A stretch of DNA of 64,000 bases from Lacinutrix himadriensis (lineage in GTDB: Bacteria; Bacteroidota; Bacteroidia; Flavobacteriales; Flavobacteriaceae). Positions 63,377 to 64,000 of this stretch are shown in pieces. Location: the NCBI RefSeq assembly GCF_001418105.1, contig NZ_LIQI01000014.1, forward strand, positions 124,001 to 188,000, given 5' to 3'. The stretch's first letter is position 1. The number at the start of each line of letters is the position of its first letter. A program made the position numbers and the translations under genes. Under the pieces are notes generated by a model that had not been told where the DNA came from, did no database searches, and worked only from the letters and a program-made list of their open reading frames with translations.

Positions 63377-64000
63377 TTACAAACTCTAAAACGCTAGTAT
63401 TAAAAGCTTCCGGTTTATCTATATTTACAGTAATAGGTAGATAAAATACTTTATCTTTTAAAGCATCAAACTGTAACAACCTTACATAATCTTTTTCCGT
63501 AGTAATAATAAGTGACTTACTTTTAAACAGTTCTATATCTTGTGCTGTAAAGTCATGATGATCTTTAAAATTTAAATGATCAAATTGCAAACCTTCCGTT
63601 TTTAAATGATTTACTAAAGGCGTTGCATTTGCAATTCCGGTGACCAAAGTAAAATCATGTAACGTTTTTAATCCAAGTTTCTTTTCTTCAGAAAAAACAC
63701 TATCTGCATAACGAATAGCACTAAAAAAAACACTTTGATTTGCTTTCGGATTAATACTTCTTATAATTTCATCTTTTTCTATAGCACTTAAGTTATCAGG
63801 ACATTTAGTTACTACAATACAATTTGCTCGCTTCGCTCCTGCCCTTGGCTCTCGTAAATCTCCCGTTGGTAAAACCCAATCCTTCGTATATAAATTACTA
63901 TAGGTAGTTAATAAAATATAAAACCCCGCTTTTACTTTTCTGTGTTGGTAGGCATCGTCTAATAAAATAACTTCTGGAGCCGTTTCTTGTTGCATTAAAT
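63369..64000 (-). CDS. lpxK: Tetraacyldisaccharide 4'-kinase, C-terminal part (cut by window edge)
   Basis: The minus-strand frame enters from the right edge and ends at 63369. It contains LLDDAYQHRKVKAGFYILLT, a typical LpxK segment, followed by DWVLPTGDLREP and ANCIVVTKCP, then a C-terminal region with LIITTEKDYVRL. LpxK phosphorylates the lipid A disaccharide precursor at the inner membrane. The N-terminal P-loop lies outside the window. An internal Met near 63995 is not the start. Confidence 0.92.
   Translation of the reverse strand, partial: LMQQETAPEVILLDDAYQHRKVKAGFYILLTTYSNLYTKDWVLPTGDLREPRAGAKRANCIVVTKCPDNLSAIEKDEIIRSINPKANQSVFFSAIRYADSVFSEEKKLGLKTLHDFTLVTGIANATPLVNHLKTEGLQFDHLNFKDHHDFTAQDIELFKSKSLIITTEKDYVRLLQFDALKDKVFYLPITVNIDKPEAFNTSVLEFVTI

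Noticed and set aside
1-64000. tRNA, rRNA, insertion sequence or integrase
   Set aside because: I looked for tRNA-like CCA ends, transposase motifs and integrase genes on both strands by eye and saw none; a tRNAscan-SE run would settle the tRNA point.

Overview
The window is AT-rich chromosomal DNA from a member of the Bacteroidetes, most likely family Flavobacteriaceae. The evidence is the gene content (T9SS-sorted proteins, Hpt-Adk fusion, Mpl-type Mur ligase, DUF1573 protein), promoters of the TAnnTTTG type at the -7 position, the lack of Shine-Dalgarno sites, and families of short hairpin repeats common in these genomes. The genus cannot be resolved from sequence alone. Both edges cut genes: a polysaccharide deacetylase-like gene on the left and lpxK on the right. 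I see no tRNA, rRNA, insertion sequence or CRISPR array.

Layout. 1-6.6 kb: deacetylase-like gene, radC, a PaiB-like FMN protein, a lipoprotein, a 0.8 kb array of 106-107 bp tandem repeats, an Mpl-like ligase and a TPR protein. 6.85-13 kb: a 2039-residue alpha-2-macroglobulin with an in-frame REP-like insert. 13-18 kb: a DoxX-like protein, two tandem M64 metallopeptidases with T9SS tails around a lipoprotein, and a DUF4136 lipoprotein. 18-33.7 kb: mostly housekeeping genes (obgE, hpt-adk, purK, purE, M3 peptidase, epimerase, ECF sigma with a ZAS-like partner, UbiA-like protein, gcvP, FabH-like synthase, methyltransferase, GT2). 33.8-37.6 kb: an endonuclease behind a frameshifted T9SS gene.

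37.7-48.6 kb is the accessory region of greatest interest. An ECF sigma factor and a membrane TPR protein diverge from a lipoprotein and a TPR-CHAT protein. A fused C39-like/VKOR/thioredoxin oxidase follows, then three small Cys-rich peptides with almost identical double-glycine leaders, a C39-peptidase ABC transporter and an HlyD-type adaptor. The third peptide (48396-48569) is only 57 codons and easily missed. Each peptide gene is preceded by the same 5' element, which can fold as an H-type pseudoknot; its second stem differs between copies but stays paired, a covariation signal. My reading is a system for oxidising, cleaving and exporting disulfide-rich peptides, with structured-RNA control of the peptide genes and possibly sigma/CHAT regulation.

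48.7-64 kb returns to core genes: valS, DUF1573, a retropepsin-PDZ protein, an aminotransferase with murB, ECF sigma with RskA-like anti-sigma, a small membrane protein, GT2, another sigma factor, lipA, gap, a hybrid histidine kinase and lpxK. Several starts were moved from the longest reading frame because a promoter or terminator lies inside the extension (mpl, valS, the 37.5 kb gene, the C39 transporter). TTG starts are used repeatedly.
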